Below, one piece after another: positions 22,121 through 33,190 of a stretch of DNA of 64,000 bases; the stretch's first letter is position 1, and every line of letters starts with the position of its first letter. The notes beneath the pieces were generated by a model that did no database searches, had not been told where the DNA came from, and was given only the letters and a program-made list of their open reading frames with translations. A program made the translations under genes and the position numbers. The DNA is from Cocos nucifera. Lineage: Eukaryota > Streptophyta > Magnoliopsida > Arecales > Arecaceae. Location of the stretch: the NCBI GenBank assembly GCA_006176705.1, contig QRFJ01003032.1, forward strand, positions 1 through 64,000. Direction: 5' to 3'.

Positions 22121-23780
22121 CGTCGAATCATCATTTTTTGGTCGATCCTTCTTCAGATGTCCTCCTAGGAAGTCCTCCTAGCTCTCGATCGTCCGAAAAT
22201 CATATTGATCACCCCAGTCGTAGGTCGATTCTGATGAACTTCCTCCGACACTAATGGTTGATCAACATGAGACAGAGTGGGACAATCAAGTTGGTACTTG
22301 GCAAGAAATTTTCATCAGATGAGAGCCTCAATCTCATCTTTCAACTGGAAGCAATATTCGGTGTCGTGACTATAGTCATGATGGAACTAGCAATACTTTC
22401 TTTTGTCTTTTCCTTGATTTTTCATCGACGGAGGTCGGTGAAGGTAATTCTCTCCCTCAATCTCCATCAAGATCTATGCACGTAGAGTGGAGAGGGGAGT
22501 ATAGATGTTGTACCGACTTTTCACATTGATTGGTACGAGGTTCAGTCGAGAGATAACCATTTTTCTATTTGGAGTGGGCCGGTTTGATCTCATAGAAACG
22601 TCATTCTTTCGTTGCTCTTCTTCTTCTTCTGACCTTTTTTAGTTGATTGGCACCGACCAGAAGTATCTTCTTCTACGCGAATATATTTATCCATGCACTT
22701 CAAGAGCTTAGCATAGGTCTAGGGGTGGTTCTTGTCCAGCGAATAGGTGGATCAAGAGCCCCGTAGATCTTGCTTCATGGATGAAATGGCCACATTCTCG
22801 TTGAGATTTCGGACCTCAAGCGTGGCAGCGTTAAAGCATGCCACGAAGGCCCGAAGGATTTCTCCGTCTCCTTGTTTGATCGAGAAGAGGTTGTCAAAAG
22901 TTTATGACATCCTCCTGCTGGTGCTGAAGTGAGCCACGAAGGAGTCTTCGATCTGCTCAAAAGAGTTAACACTTTTCGGTCGGAGCCCAAAATACCATGC
23001 TCAAGCAGCTTTCCAAAAGATGGCTAGAAAGTCGATACATATAAGGGCATCATTTGCCTCCTGGATCATTATGAGAGCTTTGTAGCTCTGAAGATGATCG
23101 ACTGAGTTGATAGAGCCATCATATGGCTCCACTTGCGGCATCTTGAACCATGACCGAATTGCTTCATTCAAGATGCGCGAGGAGAAAGGAGTAGTCTAGA
23201 TGTGGAGTCCCTCAGAGGACCCTCCTTTTGTGTCCTCCTAGATCTGGGTCAGTCGACGATCGATTTCTTTGAGCTTTCACTCATAAGTATCGAACCAATG
23301 CTGGCGAGGTATCCCCAGGGTTGATCCCCCTGAGGAGCTGGTTGAGGAGGAAATGGTTAAATCCTGAGGGGCTTTCTCCTTATGGTGCCTCGACGAAAAG
23401 ATGAAAAAATGGAGTGTCGTGACCGATGGGTGGTCCCTCGCAAACGGCGGGAGGATGGAGTTTCTGCTCGATGAAAGTATCGAGATTGTCGCTCTGGTGA
23501 AGAAGAGATGGAGCGCCTCGATACATGATAGCTGTGTCTGGATGGTACTGCCTATGTTGCTGGTCCTTCAGCCACCATGCATGGCTATTGCTAGAGGCTA
23601 TGTACATCCTCCATTAACATTCGAACCTACTGCATTAATGCAGCTAGTTGCTGGGCTTGTGCATCCGTCATGACCGCCGGACGCAAAGAGCTCGATTCTG
23701 CCACTGACGGTGGTGGAGGAAGAAGTACTCCTTAGCAGGATGATTGTTCGACGGAGCTGAGCGAGTTGCGAGCATGCATT
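22120..23780 (-). pseudogene. gag of element B
   Basis: Minus-strand pieces: MPQVEPYDGSINSVDHLQSYKA near 23070-23150, SFEQIEDSFVAHFSTSRR near 22910-22960, LFSIKQGDGEILRAFVACFNAATLEVRN near 22800-22890, and a degenerate knuckle region near 22330-22390 (SIMTIVTTPNIA). This is a Retrotrans_gag-type capsid gene, with several stops and shifts, distant from the gag of A but colinear with it. Confidence 0.75.
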
Positions 23781-23784
23781 TTTG

Positions 23785-23803
23785 CCTCCTACCCGGCATG
23801 CCA
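23785..23803 (-). other. primer-binding site of element B
   Basis: On minus, TGGCATGCCGGGTAGGAGG lies 6 bp after the LTR end. It differs from the TGGCGCTAG type of A, C and D, so another tRNA primer is implied. Confidence 0.55.
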
Positions 23804-23809
23804 ATTTAT

Positions 23810-24478
23810 TGCGGTCAATCCACCTGCGCCTATAAATGATCATCTAAAAATCTATAAAATAAAGTCCGCACTGATCGAAATTGGCTCCGATGAGAATCCT
23901 GCAATGCTTAAGTTAGAAAGATGGACTAGTCGAACAGGAAAATGAGGAGCAAAGAAGCAGTGTTTGCTCTCAAAAAGTATTGTCCCCCTAAATTAACCAG
24001 TTTATCTTTCTTTTATAGGTGTCGGAGTGATAACTGCTTGGTACATGGGTCCCTCTTTTTTTGGTATAATATGATCGTGGGTAGGTAATTAGAACCATCC
24101 ACTAATCATCGTTATCCACTCTTCTAGGGGCAATTTTGTATTGCTAGTCGAGAGTTGGACAGATTGTTTGGAGAGCTCCCGCCAGTTAGTCGGTTGGTTT
24201 GGATCCGACTGATTATCGATCGATTGGCCAGCTGATTCTTTATCGACCGATCATCGGTCGGAGGACTTGAGACCAAACAATGATCGGTTAGATGGCTCGA
24301 GGAAGGACGATTGATAGTCATCTAAATAATTTCTGGCCGATAGTTAGTTGGTCTATCGAACTGCATGCTCGTCGAAAGGTAATATATCAGCATTTCTATC
24401 ATCGTATCGATGGATGTCCATCGAAGATCGGTGATCAATCGATCACAAGCTGATGAGTCGGAGGATTAACATCCCTCA
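23810..24478 (-). repeat. 5' LTR of element B, about 670 bp
   Basis: Inferred from the primer site on its left and the end TGAGGGATGTTAATCC (minus strand) on its right. The partner LTR is outside the window, so the ends cannot be confirmed by comparison. Rich in short inverted repeats around CGATCGATTGG and GATCATCGGTCGG. Confidence 0.6.
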
Positions 24479-24960
24479 ATAATTACTATTTTGCAAAGAA
24501 TAGTTCAAGCTATAGTTCGGAGGAGCATAGGAAAAGGAGGAAAAGGAAGCAAAAAGAAGGGAAGGCATCAGAGATACAACTCATCCTTCCATTCTTCTGA
24601 ATCTGAGTCAACTTGTGTTAGTGATTTGGACGACAAGTACGGTAGGAGGAAGAACATAAGGCACGACCCTAGGCTGTTTTAGAGGAAAATAGTGTCTTTG
24701 CCGATTCCTATCCATGGTATTCCAAACATAGTGTGTCATTGTATTCTGATTGATTTGGCCTCTACTTTTTTGATGTTGTTAATCTTTCTCTATCCATTTT
24801 TTCAGTTTAGTTTGGTATTTGGCAGTGCTTTCCCGCAAAAATGGTAGTCTCTTCTTATCTCTGATAAACGTGTCCTGTCTAAAACAGTGCATATGAAGTT
24901 ACATTAACAAAATATGAATTTATTTTGGATTGAATTTATTATTTTGGCCCTACGTCTATT
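24479..24960 (+). pseudogene. possible last-exon remnant of a host gene
   Basis: Just outside element B the plus strand reads KGSKKKGRHQRYNSSFHS then ESESTCVSDLDDKYGRRKN and stops at 24680. This basic/serine/acidic stretch is like the C-terminus of some nuclear RNA-binding or zinc-knuckle proteins. T-rich sequence after it looks like a plant 3' UTR. No domain identifies the gene, and no upstream exon is seen because element B lies there. It could also be chance low complexity. Confidence 0.3.
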
Positions 24961-27215
24961 TATCAATTAACCTATAAACAATATTTGTCATTTTTTTATG
25001 TCCCATAAAATATGCTTATCAAAATCTCGAGTAGTTAAAATCTGTCATAGTGCTGCTATAACTGCCACAATTTTTATGATGCATGTTTTTAGGTGTCATT
25101 TAAATTGCTTTTTAGTACTTGTGTTCTACAAGGTTATACTTTCGTAGCTCTTAGGCATTTTATGAAAAGATGACACTAAGGATGCAAGAAAGCAGTAAAT
25201 ACTTGTTTTGTACTACCGGTAGAATGACGGATGAGGGCTATATGAGCATATGTGGTGGAATCTTCTAAGGCTGTAAAATGTCCGTCGAAAGTTCCTTTCT
25301 GCTCATTGTTCATAAATGAAAACGATGTAGCACTTGTGGTCATTTTTTTCGAGAAAAAATGATGGCATAATATGCTAGTTCAGCATTACCTGATAGGAAC
25401 AAGGGTTTTTCTGGTGAATGATGATTTATCAATGAACAAGATTGTTTGGCTTAAATGAATCCACAGAAGCTGGAGGGTTAGTGCACTAATTAGACCAGCA
25501 GATCAATACACCAAGCTAAGATGCTTCGATAAAGAAGATAAACTAATAACACTCGTTCTAGCCATCTGATACTTTGCAATGAAATAGAGCCACCAATATG
25601 CATGGTTGGTAACAATATAATATAGAGAAGAATCTTCCCGTGGAGATGCCAGGTAGGGTGACAATCTTTGAGAGTGTGAGGGCAGCCATGCACACCATGA
25701 GTACCGTTGGCAGCTGGAGAAGAAGGCCCGATAGCCTGCTTTTTGCTCTTTTTCTTCGGACTGATAAAAGGTGCCTTAGATCTGAAGAAAAGGGCGTGGA
25801 TTAGGGGAAATAAGCTTCGTCGATTTGAAAGGCAAAAGAAGATCGAATTACATAAAAATAAGTTCTAAATGGGAGGAAATCAATTTTTAAAGATGATTCG
25901 TGCACCCTCAAATCATAGATGGATAACGGTGTCTGATAGATCCGTCCTCAAATAAGTTAAGCACTCTCTTGAATCATAGGTGACTTAATGTAATTAGGTC
26001 TAATTTTAATTGGATGAACTAAAATTAATTTTAAAATTTAAAAAACTCTTCGGAGTACTGCAGCAAAAGCAATCATTTCTGTCATCTATTTAAAAAGGAG
26101 ACTATCTTCATATTTGAACAAAAAGAAGGGTATCATGACAGAGTCCGTAAAAGGAAGCAGGTAGCAGGTTATGGGTGTACGAGTACAGCTTTTACCGGTT
26201 CTAATTTGAAATCTTCCATGGCTGCGCCCTGTCAAGACAGGCTGTTTTTGGTCCAAAAACCTTGGATACAATGACATCATATCATATAATATTATATATA
26301 TATTTTATAGAAGAGTATTAGAATATTACGGACTCAACTTCTTAGATATATTTTATTATCTCATATGTACCTAAAAAAAAATAGCACATAAAAAATTAAA
26401 AAAAAAAGGAGCGACAAAATTCAAAGCATCCTATTCGATCACTCAAGCCTCTTATTATTGAATTTCTTCGTGTACCTGAACGAAAATCTAATTTTTGGAT
26501 GGATTTCTATGGGGATCATTGGGAGCCGGAGTTTGGATATGTTGAACTTGAGTCGGAACGTGCTCAAGAGAGGAGATACTAAACCAATGAAAGAAGCGGA
26601 TAGAAATGGTGGGGTTGAGCAGGGGACAGGCATGAAGGACCTCGATTAGCTACAAGGTCGGGAGGATGCGGTAGAGCTTGCGGAGATCGGAGAGGATTGG
26701 AGGGCATCAGTGGTGATATCGACAGAGGGTCTGAAGGATGTAGCAGGTGAGGGAGGATAGGCGGTGGTCTGTGACGATGAGGGGGGGAGAGGCGTGACCA
26801 CGACGGAAGAGGGGTAATCGAGGTCTTGATCACGAAAGTTGATAGCGATAGGGGATGGCACGAGGGCGATGGCGAAGAAGGGGATAGGATTTTACAATTA
26901 AAGAAGAGACCACCATAGATGACAGGATGGTTCTAAAAGGGCTTGCAATGGCCGTAGAAAAAGTAGTACTTCCCGAAGGTGATGGTAGGTCTAAGAGTTA
27001 CGGATGGCATTTTAGGGTTTTGGTCGCTGCCGAAGGAGGAGATTGGAGGAGGGTTGGTGATGCCAGAGCCAGGGGAGGGGAGAGGAAGGGGTTTAGTAGT
27101 CGTGTGAATGGCAAGTGCAGCACGGACGGCGATGAGGGTGGCATGGACGATCATGATCTGGGCCTCACGCGATAAGGGCGGAGGGTGGGGGTGGAGAGGC
27201 GACGGGAGGAAGGGA
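24961..27215. other. intergenic, no gene recognised
   Basis: Mixed-composition spacer. From about 26640 to 27200 it is G-rich with many GGAGG/GATGG words and short open frames on both strands, but none resembles a known protein. I see no LTR ends, TIRs or RNA genes. Confidence 0.6.
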
Positions 27216-27615
27216 AGGAAGGGAAAAAAATATATATATATATATATGGAAAAAAAGAGAAAAAATAAAAAATATATATATTATTATTATTTTATTATAA
27301 TTTAAAATATTATTTTTAAATAATAATAAAGTAGTATTTTAAAAATTAAAAAATAATATTTTAAAAATAAAAGTAGAAGAGGGATAAGAGATGAAAATAG
27401 CATTTTTTTTAAAAAAAATATTATTTTTTAAAAAATAAAATATTATAAAAATAATAATAATATTTTAAAAATACTAATTTATTATTATTTAAGAAGGTCA
27501 TATATCATTTTCTAATTTTACAAATAATAACATATCAATTTATTTTTCTAAAAATAATATTTTTATTATTTTTTGAAATAATATATATATATAATAATAT
27601 TTTTCTCTCTCTTCA
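27216..27615. repeat. AT-rich low-complexity tract
   Basis: Almost pure A/T sequence made of AAATAATATT-like words and a (TA)n run near 27230-27246. No coding potential. Confidence 0.8.
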
Positions 27616-27654
27616 TTCAATAGTGGCGTCGAGAGCGATCATACCGATAGGGGC

Positions 27655-27870
27655 ACCGAAGGGTGCGATTGAATTCAGCATTTACCGAGAGAGAAGGAGA
27701 GCGATGGTGGAACGGTAGAGGGTGGGACGGCATCAATAAGCATGAAAAAGGTATGAAAAGAAGACAAGGTGGGAGTGCATTGAGATTGGCGTTTGTGGAG
27801 AGAGAAGGAAAGTCGTGGTGGAGCAACAGAAGGGTGCGGCGACACCGACAAGTCCATAAAAGGTACGAGA
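27655..27870 (+). repeat. tandem duplication, about 109-bp unit
   Basis: Two diverged copies: GAGAGAGAAGGAGAGCGATGG near 27690 and GAGAGAGAAGGAAAGTCGTGG near 27799, both followed by a purine-rich stretch and AAAGGTA(T/C)GA. It is flanked on both sides by AT-rich tracts. Confidence 0.65.
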
Positions 27871-30223
27871 ATAGAAAAAAAAAAAATAATAATAATAAAA
27901 TATTATTTTATAAAATAATAAAAAATATATAATATATATAATAAATAAAATAAAATAAAAAATTTAAAAAATTTAAAAATATTTATCATTAAATTTTTTT
28001 AATAATTACATACCATCAGTGCGCAGGTTTTTGACTAATTTTTTAAAATAATCTTTTGTATTAGCCCATCCAGCATTCAGCACCCTAGCATTCAGCACCC
28101 TCGCGTGGTTGACTTAGTTGTAGCTATTATTTAAGCAACAACCCTAACCTGCTAGAAAAGACTTTCTCCCTTGGCGTGGATCAGATACAAAAACCCTTCA
28201 TTAGTCTTTTAACAAATCAAGTATATATCAAGTACTTGACTATATTTTTTAATAAAGCAAACTGAAATAATATAAAATGATGCCTAAATGGACATAAAAA
28301 TTAGCTTGAAGACATCATCACTTTGATAGCTCAGAAACCTCCCGCTAACGTTTTGAAGTATAACCTCAAATTATTTGATAACACGAACATCCGAAAATCC
28401 TAGTATCGATAAAGTTCTATATTGTGCACCTAATCTCCATGTTCAACATTTTAGACAATGAAAGGGAATCGATCACCTACCATCCATGCATCAACCAGGT
28501 AGATAATTGATCACTAGTTGCTGATGGATGCAATGACGGTGTTGAACCGGTAAATTATACACAACGAAAGGGAGAGGATTTAAAATCTAAAATCGATGTC
28601 TAATCTGGAATATAAAAGTTTACCCGGATCCATATTTTTTGTCTGAACCAGCTTTTCCAAGATGTTACGTATTTCAATAAGTAACGAAAAATTGTTCTTT
28701 ATTAGAAAAAGAAAAGGTTTACCAGGATCCCAGCGTTGTCAGTTTCCATTTGGTCATGGTTCAATGTATGGCAGTCTCAATCAAATAACTTATATTTTAA
28801 CAATCTAGGCGCGTCAGCGGAAGGAGAAATCCTGGAGTTTGCCGAGGCCCCAAATAGCTGTCATCGCTGACGTCTATTTGTAGCACTAGCAGCCCACTTA
28901 ATTTGACACATTACATTACTGCCTTCTGTGGTGGACTTTATAGGAGTTGGGCCCTGCTATCTTCACAGCATGTCAGCCTTCCTCCATTTGTCCACAGTCA
29001 GACCAGGGGGGGGCGGCTTGTTAAAAGTTTGATCTCTAGACAATTTGGAAATAGTATAAAGTGGTCACAAGGACGTTGTAGTTTCTATCATCAGATATAA
29101 AGTTTAAAAAAAAGACTTTATGGTTTCCATGTTCCCTTTTCTAAAGGAAAAAAAAAATTAAGTAGAACGAAAATGAGCATCAATCCTCGATCGTGCCATG
29201 ACGGTCATCGAATGGCACAATCCACGAGCACGTGTCTCATTGTTCGATGGTCGTCGATCTTCCAACAGCCGTCAGATGTGCCATTCTTCATGGAAACAAC
29301 GCCCCTTAAACTTTTTTGTTGGCTCAGTCAGACTCACAGATAAATAATGGATCACACCAATCGTAAAGCAATTTGCACACTGTTAGGAGTCGAGTTGTAT
29401 CTTTTCCACGATTGGATGGCGCTCTGCACAGATTGCAAAGCATCCGGAACTCTCCGATTCATCCGGTGCACAACTCTCGCAATCTAACGGTGGATGCGTG
29501 CGAGAAATAGGTGCAGCAGATTCGACCACTGTCCTTCTCTGAAGCGGCTGTTGATCGGCATGGGTGCGTTCAGTTCAAACTCGTCAGAGTTAATGATCCA
29601 CCAAACACCGCACTTTCTTACCAAAAAAAAAAACAAAAACACCGCACTAAAAGCCAAAAGGTATTTTACCAAAAAAAAGGTAAACCCAAAAGACGCTTGT
29701 TAACCGACGGTCCATGTTTCCAGTGCCGTGTCCGACGTCCTTGGGCTGATCATGGAATAATGAATCACGGACAGCTCCAAAAAGGTGGAGAATGGGCCAA
29801 GAATTTTCTCACCAACGAACGACCGGAAACCAATTTGTGCTGCAACATTTGTTTAAATTTTGTCCTCTTTGACCAGGACAAAATTTGCACGATTGGCGTG
29901 GCATTTTCGCCTTCTAATTTTGCTTTGCTTATTAGAAGTTCTATACCAAATAAAAAGCTTATGGAAAAGTTTGATATCGCTAGCAAAGGAAAGGGTATAA
30001 AGTGGCTACACCGGCGTTATAATTCCTATCATCGGCCAAAAATATATATATATAATTTTCATATTATTATTTCCTAAAAAATATTTTATAATTAAAATAA
30101 AAATAAGTACCAATTTTCTGCCTACCATATTATGATAGAAATAGTAATGAATGGCTACCATCAAAATATGGATGGCTACCGGTTCATGATTGCATACCAT
30201 GCTATATACGATATATATTATAT
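27871..30223. other. intergenic spacer with dispersed repeats
   Basis: AT-rich up to about 28020, then mixed sequence. Two related segments occur at about 29050-29100 and 29995-30050 (TATAAAGTGG...TATCATC). The segment at about 29720-29850 has a partial relative near 44580-44690. No protein or RNA gene is recognised; the open frame at 29511-30077 shows no family features. Confidence 0.55.
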
Positions 30224-30879
30224 TATTGTAAGACTCTAGTATGAGAAAAGTATGGCTATGATTGACATCTATTCGATCCAGAGCTCGATGATTGATGATT
30301 GGTTGCTTTTAGATTATGAAAAAGAAGTTTGATCATTAAAAATTCTCCAGTAAAGAATCCTCTGATGCTTAAATTAACGAAAGCTTTTGGATCGGAACAG
30401 CAAGAGAAAGAACAAGTGAGCAGGTGTTTCTAGGTTTTGAGAGCCTTCGAGTCTTTTTCCAAAGGGTCTTTTGTGTCTCCTTTTATAGAAGAAGGGAAAG
30501 CAATATATTATCCTATTAATTGCTAACCGCCACAGAGAATTAGGACCCACGATTGTGTTGATCATAGGTAGTGGGCAATAAGTGATATTATTATATGTAT
30601 CGTGTTTCTCTATAACCACCCGAGATTTGAGGAAATTTCCGCCAGCCCACATTTTTTTCTATAATGCTCTAATGTCTCAAAGTTTTGTATGAGTCATCAG
30701 CTCAGATTCGACCATTAGATCAGTGTGAGCCCAACCAAGTCATCGAGTTACAGTCGAGGAAATAAGTTAATTCCCCTTTAGCCATCCAATCTTTATTTCT
30801 TGGCATTCAGGAGAACTGAGGTGGATGCTCGGTGGTGGTTCGAAGAGAAAAGATAGAGGTCAGACAGTACTCTCCCCCA
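30224..30879 (-). repeat. 3' LTR of element F (left copy)
   Basis: Aligns by eye with 37180-37785 over its whole length; shared landmarks are CTTTTATAGAAG, TTGGCATTCA and GGAAAT(A/G)AGTTAATTCCCCT. The ends used are TATTGTAAG and CCCCCA. Divergence between the two copies is considerable, so the insertion is old. Confidence 0.75.
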
Positions 30880-31345
30880 TTTTTTAGTCCAAAGTAGCTA
30901 CTTTAGGTAGAGAAAGTAGTGGTCTTTGGGATAAGACCTTGGCCTTTTATTCGTCTGGTGGTTATCCAACTTGTGCGTATTCAGGCATTGGCTTTAGTCC
31001 ATCCCATGGGTCAAGTCACCCTACTCGGAGCATTTGGCAAAGAGGATTTTGAAGCCACATTAACATATTGTTTTGCAAATCCCACCACAATCATGAGGAA
31101 TGGGTGGCTCGAGGTAGCTAGGATAATAATTTGAAAAAGGTGAGATTTGGTCATTGCATATTGGCCTATCATGATTTGCCTTATGTTGAACATTGATAAA
31201 TCCAACTGTGCCTCTCACAGATCAACCTACATGGTCGGATATGATGGAGGTGTGATAAAGAGTCGCATGATTGGGTGGCCCTGATCCATGCCACGCAACG
31301 ACATCGGATAGTCGAAGGATTTTAATCTGGGCTATTGAATAATGG

Positions 31346-31353
31346 TATAAATA
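31346..31353 (+). promoter_or_regulatory. TATA box before antisense ORF of element F
   Basis: TATAAATA on plus, about 265 bp before the first ATG of the antisense ORF region (31618), preceded by non-coding sequence and followed by pyrimidine-rich leader-like sequence. Suggests the antisense ORF had its own promoter. Positional evidence only. Confidence 0.4.
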
Positions 31354-31599
31354 GGCTTCCCAAACCTCTTCTTCCTCCTATTTGCTTAGTTGAGCTTTGC
31401 TGCCACTATTTTGCCACTAGGTCTGTCGAAGAGACACCCGTTGTTGCTACTGTCGTCATCTTCTTTAGCTTCGGCAACCTTCTTAGATCTTTAAACTTTT
31501 TCCTAATTGATCTTCTTCCTTCTCCTTCTATCTTTTTGCACTTTGGTTGTCTCTTCCATTCGCTTCTTTGTTTCAATCTTCTCATTTCATAGTAAATTT

Positions 31600-32700
31600 C
31601 CTATTTTGCCTCTTCAATGTCTTTCGGTAATAAGGTTCAAAAGTCATCAAGGCAGTCGGGATTCTCGGTCGTCTCCTCCCCACGCTAAGTCTGAGGATAT
31701 TACTTGGACCACTACTAAAGCTATCCCTTATAGGTGGCAGTCCTCTGAACCTTGTGTCTAGGACAATCCCATGTGAGGTTCGAAAATTCTGGGGCCTCGG
31801 CAATGAGGAGTCGAACATCACCGAGGCCGATCTTAGAAAGCTTCAATCTCTATACTCTATTCCTTCATCTCTCTAACTGAAAGTTTTAGGTTGAGAAGAT
31901 CATGTTTTCAATGCTTCGGAGGATCGAGTCATCTTGTACGAGAAAACCCTCTAAGCATGTCTTTGTTTCTCTTTTCATTTTTTTGCTAGTAATATCTTAG
32001 ATTTTTACTAAATCCTTCCTACTCAGATCACTCCAAACTCCATTCAGATGATCGTGATTTTTATTATTCTTTATACCTGGATACATCCTTATGAGAAAGA
32101 GTGGTGGTACTTCTCTCCCTAAATTAGATGTAAATTCACCATGAGGCTTCCTTCTTTGGTCCATGGCTAGAAAAGCCATTTCTTTGGATCTTCATTGGGG
32201 CTTTAACTAGATCTAGGATGATCCTTGACTTTTTCGAATAAAGAGAAGTCCGCCCTTCCCAAGAATGAAGAGGATTATTAGACTTTGCTCAATGTCAAAG
32301 TACCAAAGTTAAAGAATAAGTGACCGAGCGGACACTTTATGACATTGATATTAGTCCAGTGCTTCCTTAAGGTACAATCAATCCTTTAACTAAAATAGAT
32401 TATTTATCTTATTTTTAATATTTGCATTGATCCCTTCTCCTCGGTTTTGCAGTGATGAGGCCAACTTTCGAATCGATCGAGTCAGCCTTGAAGAGATGGG
32501 GCTCATCTGGGGGAGAGCCCTCATCAAAGAAGTACAAGTCCAAGCCGACGATTTTACTCCAACTCCTGCAACCTCATTGGCCCCTACTTGATCAACTAGG
32601 ACCTCGAGCACTGACCCCTTGGAGATCAATGAAGCACTTATGGTCATCATTGCACTTCCATTGAGGTCGACTTTTTTGGCTACTTTCGATTTAGTCTAAG
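31600..32700 (+). pseudogene. antisense ORF of element F
   Basis: Plus-strand pieces in shifting frames: MSFGNKVQKSSRQSGFSVV at 31618; a middle segment (FFIPGYILMRKSGGTSL near 32065-32120, then MARKAISLDLHWGFN) and a late segment MRPTFESIESALKRWGSS at 32456. Pattern and location (between pol and 3' LTR, opposite strand) fit the extra ORF of Tat elements, also seen in B. Several stops are present. Family assignment to the putative gypsy-type transposon proteins is from memory and tentative. Confidence 0.45.
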
Positions 32701-32704
32701 CTCC

Positions 32705-33190
32705 GACTCGTCAAATCCCCTCCCTCCCTCTCTCTCTCTCTCTCGATCTCTCTCAATCTCTCATCGGACCCAGACCCGAACCCCCTTCCTTCCTCTCTCT
32801 TCCTCTCTCGATCTCTCATCGACTCGCCAAACCCCTCCCTCCTCTCTCTCTCTCAATCTCTCAATCTCTCACTAGACTTGAATCCGAACCCCATCCCTCT
32901 CTCTCTCTCTCTCTCTTCCATCGACTCATCGGACCCCCTCCCCCCCCCTCTCTCTCTCGATCTCTCTTCCTCCCTCTCTCTCCCTCTCTCAATCAGTAGA
33001 TCTCTCATCGGACCCCTCCTTCCTCTCTCCTCTCTCGATCTCTCGTTGGATCGGACCCCCTCCTCCCTCTCTCTCAATCTCTGGCCAAACCCCTCCCTCC
33101 TCTCTCTTCCTCTCTCGATCTCACTTGCCGACGGTTGAAGAGCGACGGGATCTACTTCCTCTCTTCCTCTCTCCATCTCTCGATCTTTCT
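32705..33190. repeat. CT-rich minisatellite
   Basis: Imperfect repeats of CCCTCCCTCTCTCTCTC with interspersed GATCTCTCATCGGACC, on a scale of tens of bp. It gives arginine/glutamate-rich open frames on minus (32853-33176) and serine/leucine-rich ones on plus; these are artefacts. Confidence 0.8.

Larger units (their letters stand above)
15357..24478 (-). mobile_element. Ty3/gypsy element B, Tat-type, with antisense ORF
   Basis: Read on the minus strand: 5' LTR (24478-23810), primer site, gag, protease, RT, RNase H, archaeal-type RNase H, integrase, then a 3' UTR holding an ORF on the opposite strand. Its 3' LTR is not in the window because element A inserted at 15356/15357, leaving B's end to the left of A. 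A solo LTR of the A family (20446-22044) splits the protease. B is the oldest layer of the nest and is broken by many stops. Confidence 0.85.

Noticed and set aside
27663..27932. 89-codon frame in purine-rich sequence
   Set aside because: It follows the 109-bp tandem duplication and runs into AT-rich sequence.
29511..30077. 188-codon plus-strand frame
   Set aside because: No domain, lysine- and A-rich segments, overlaps dispersed repeats; no evidence of a gene.
32853..33176. Arginine/glutamate-rich minus frame and serine/leucine-rich plus frame
   Set aside because: Both come from the CT-rich minisatellite.
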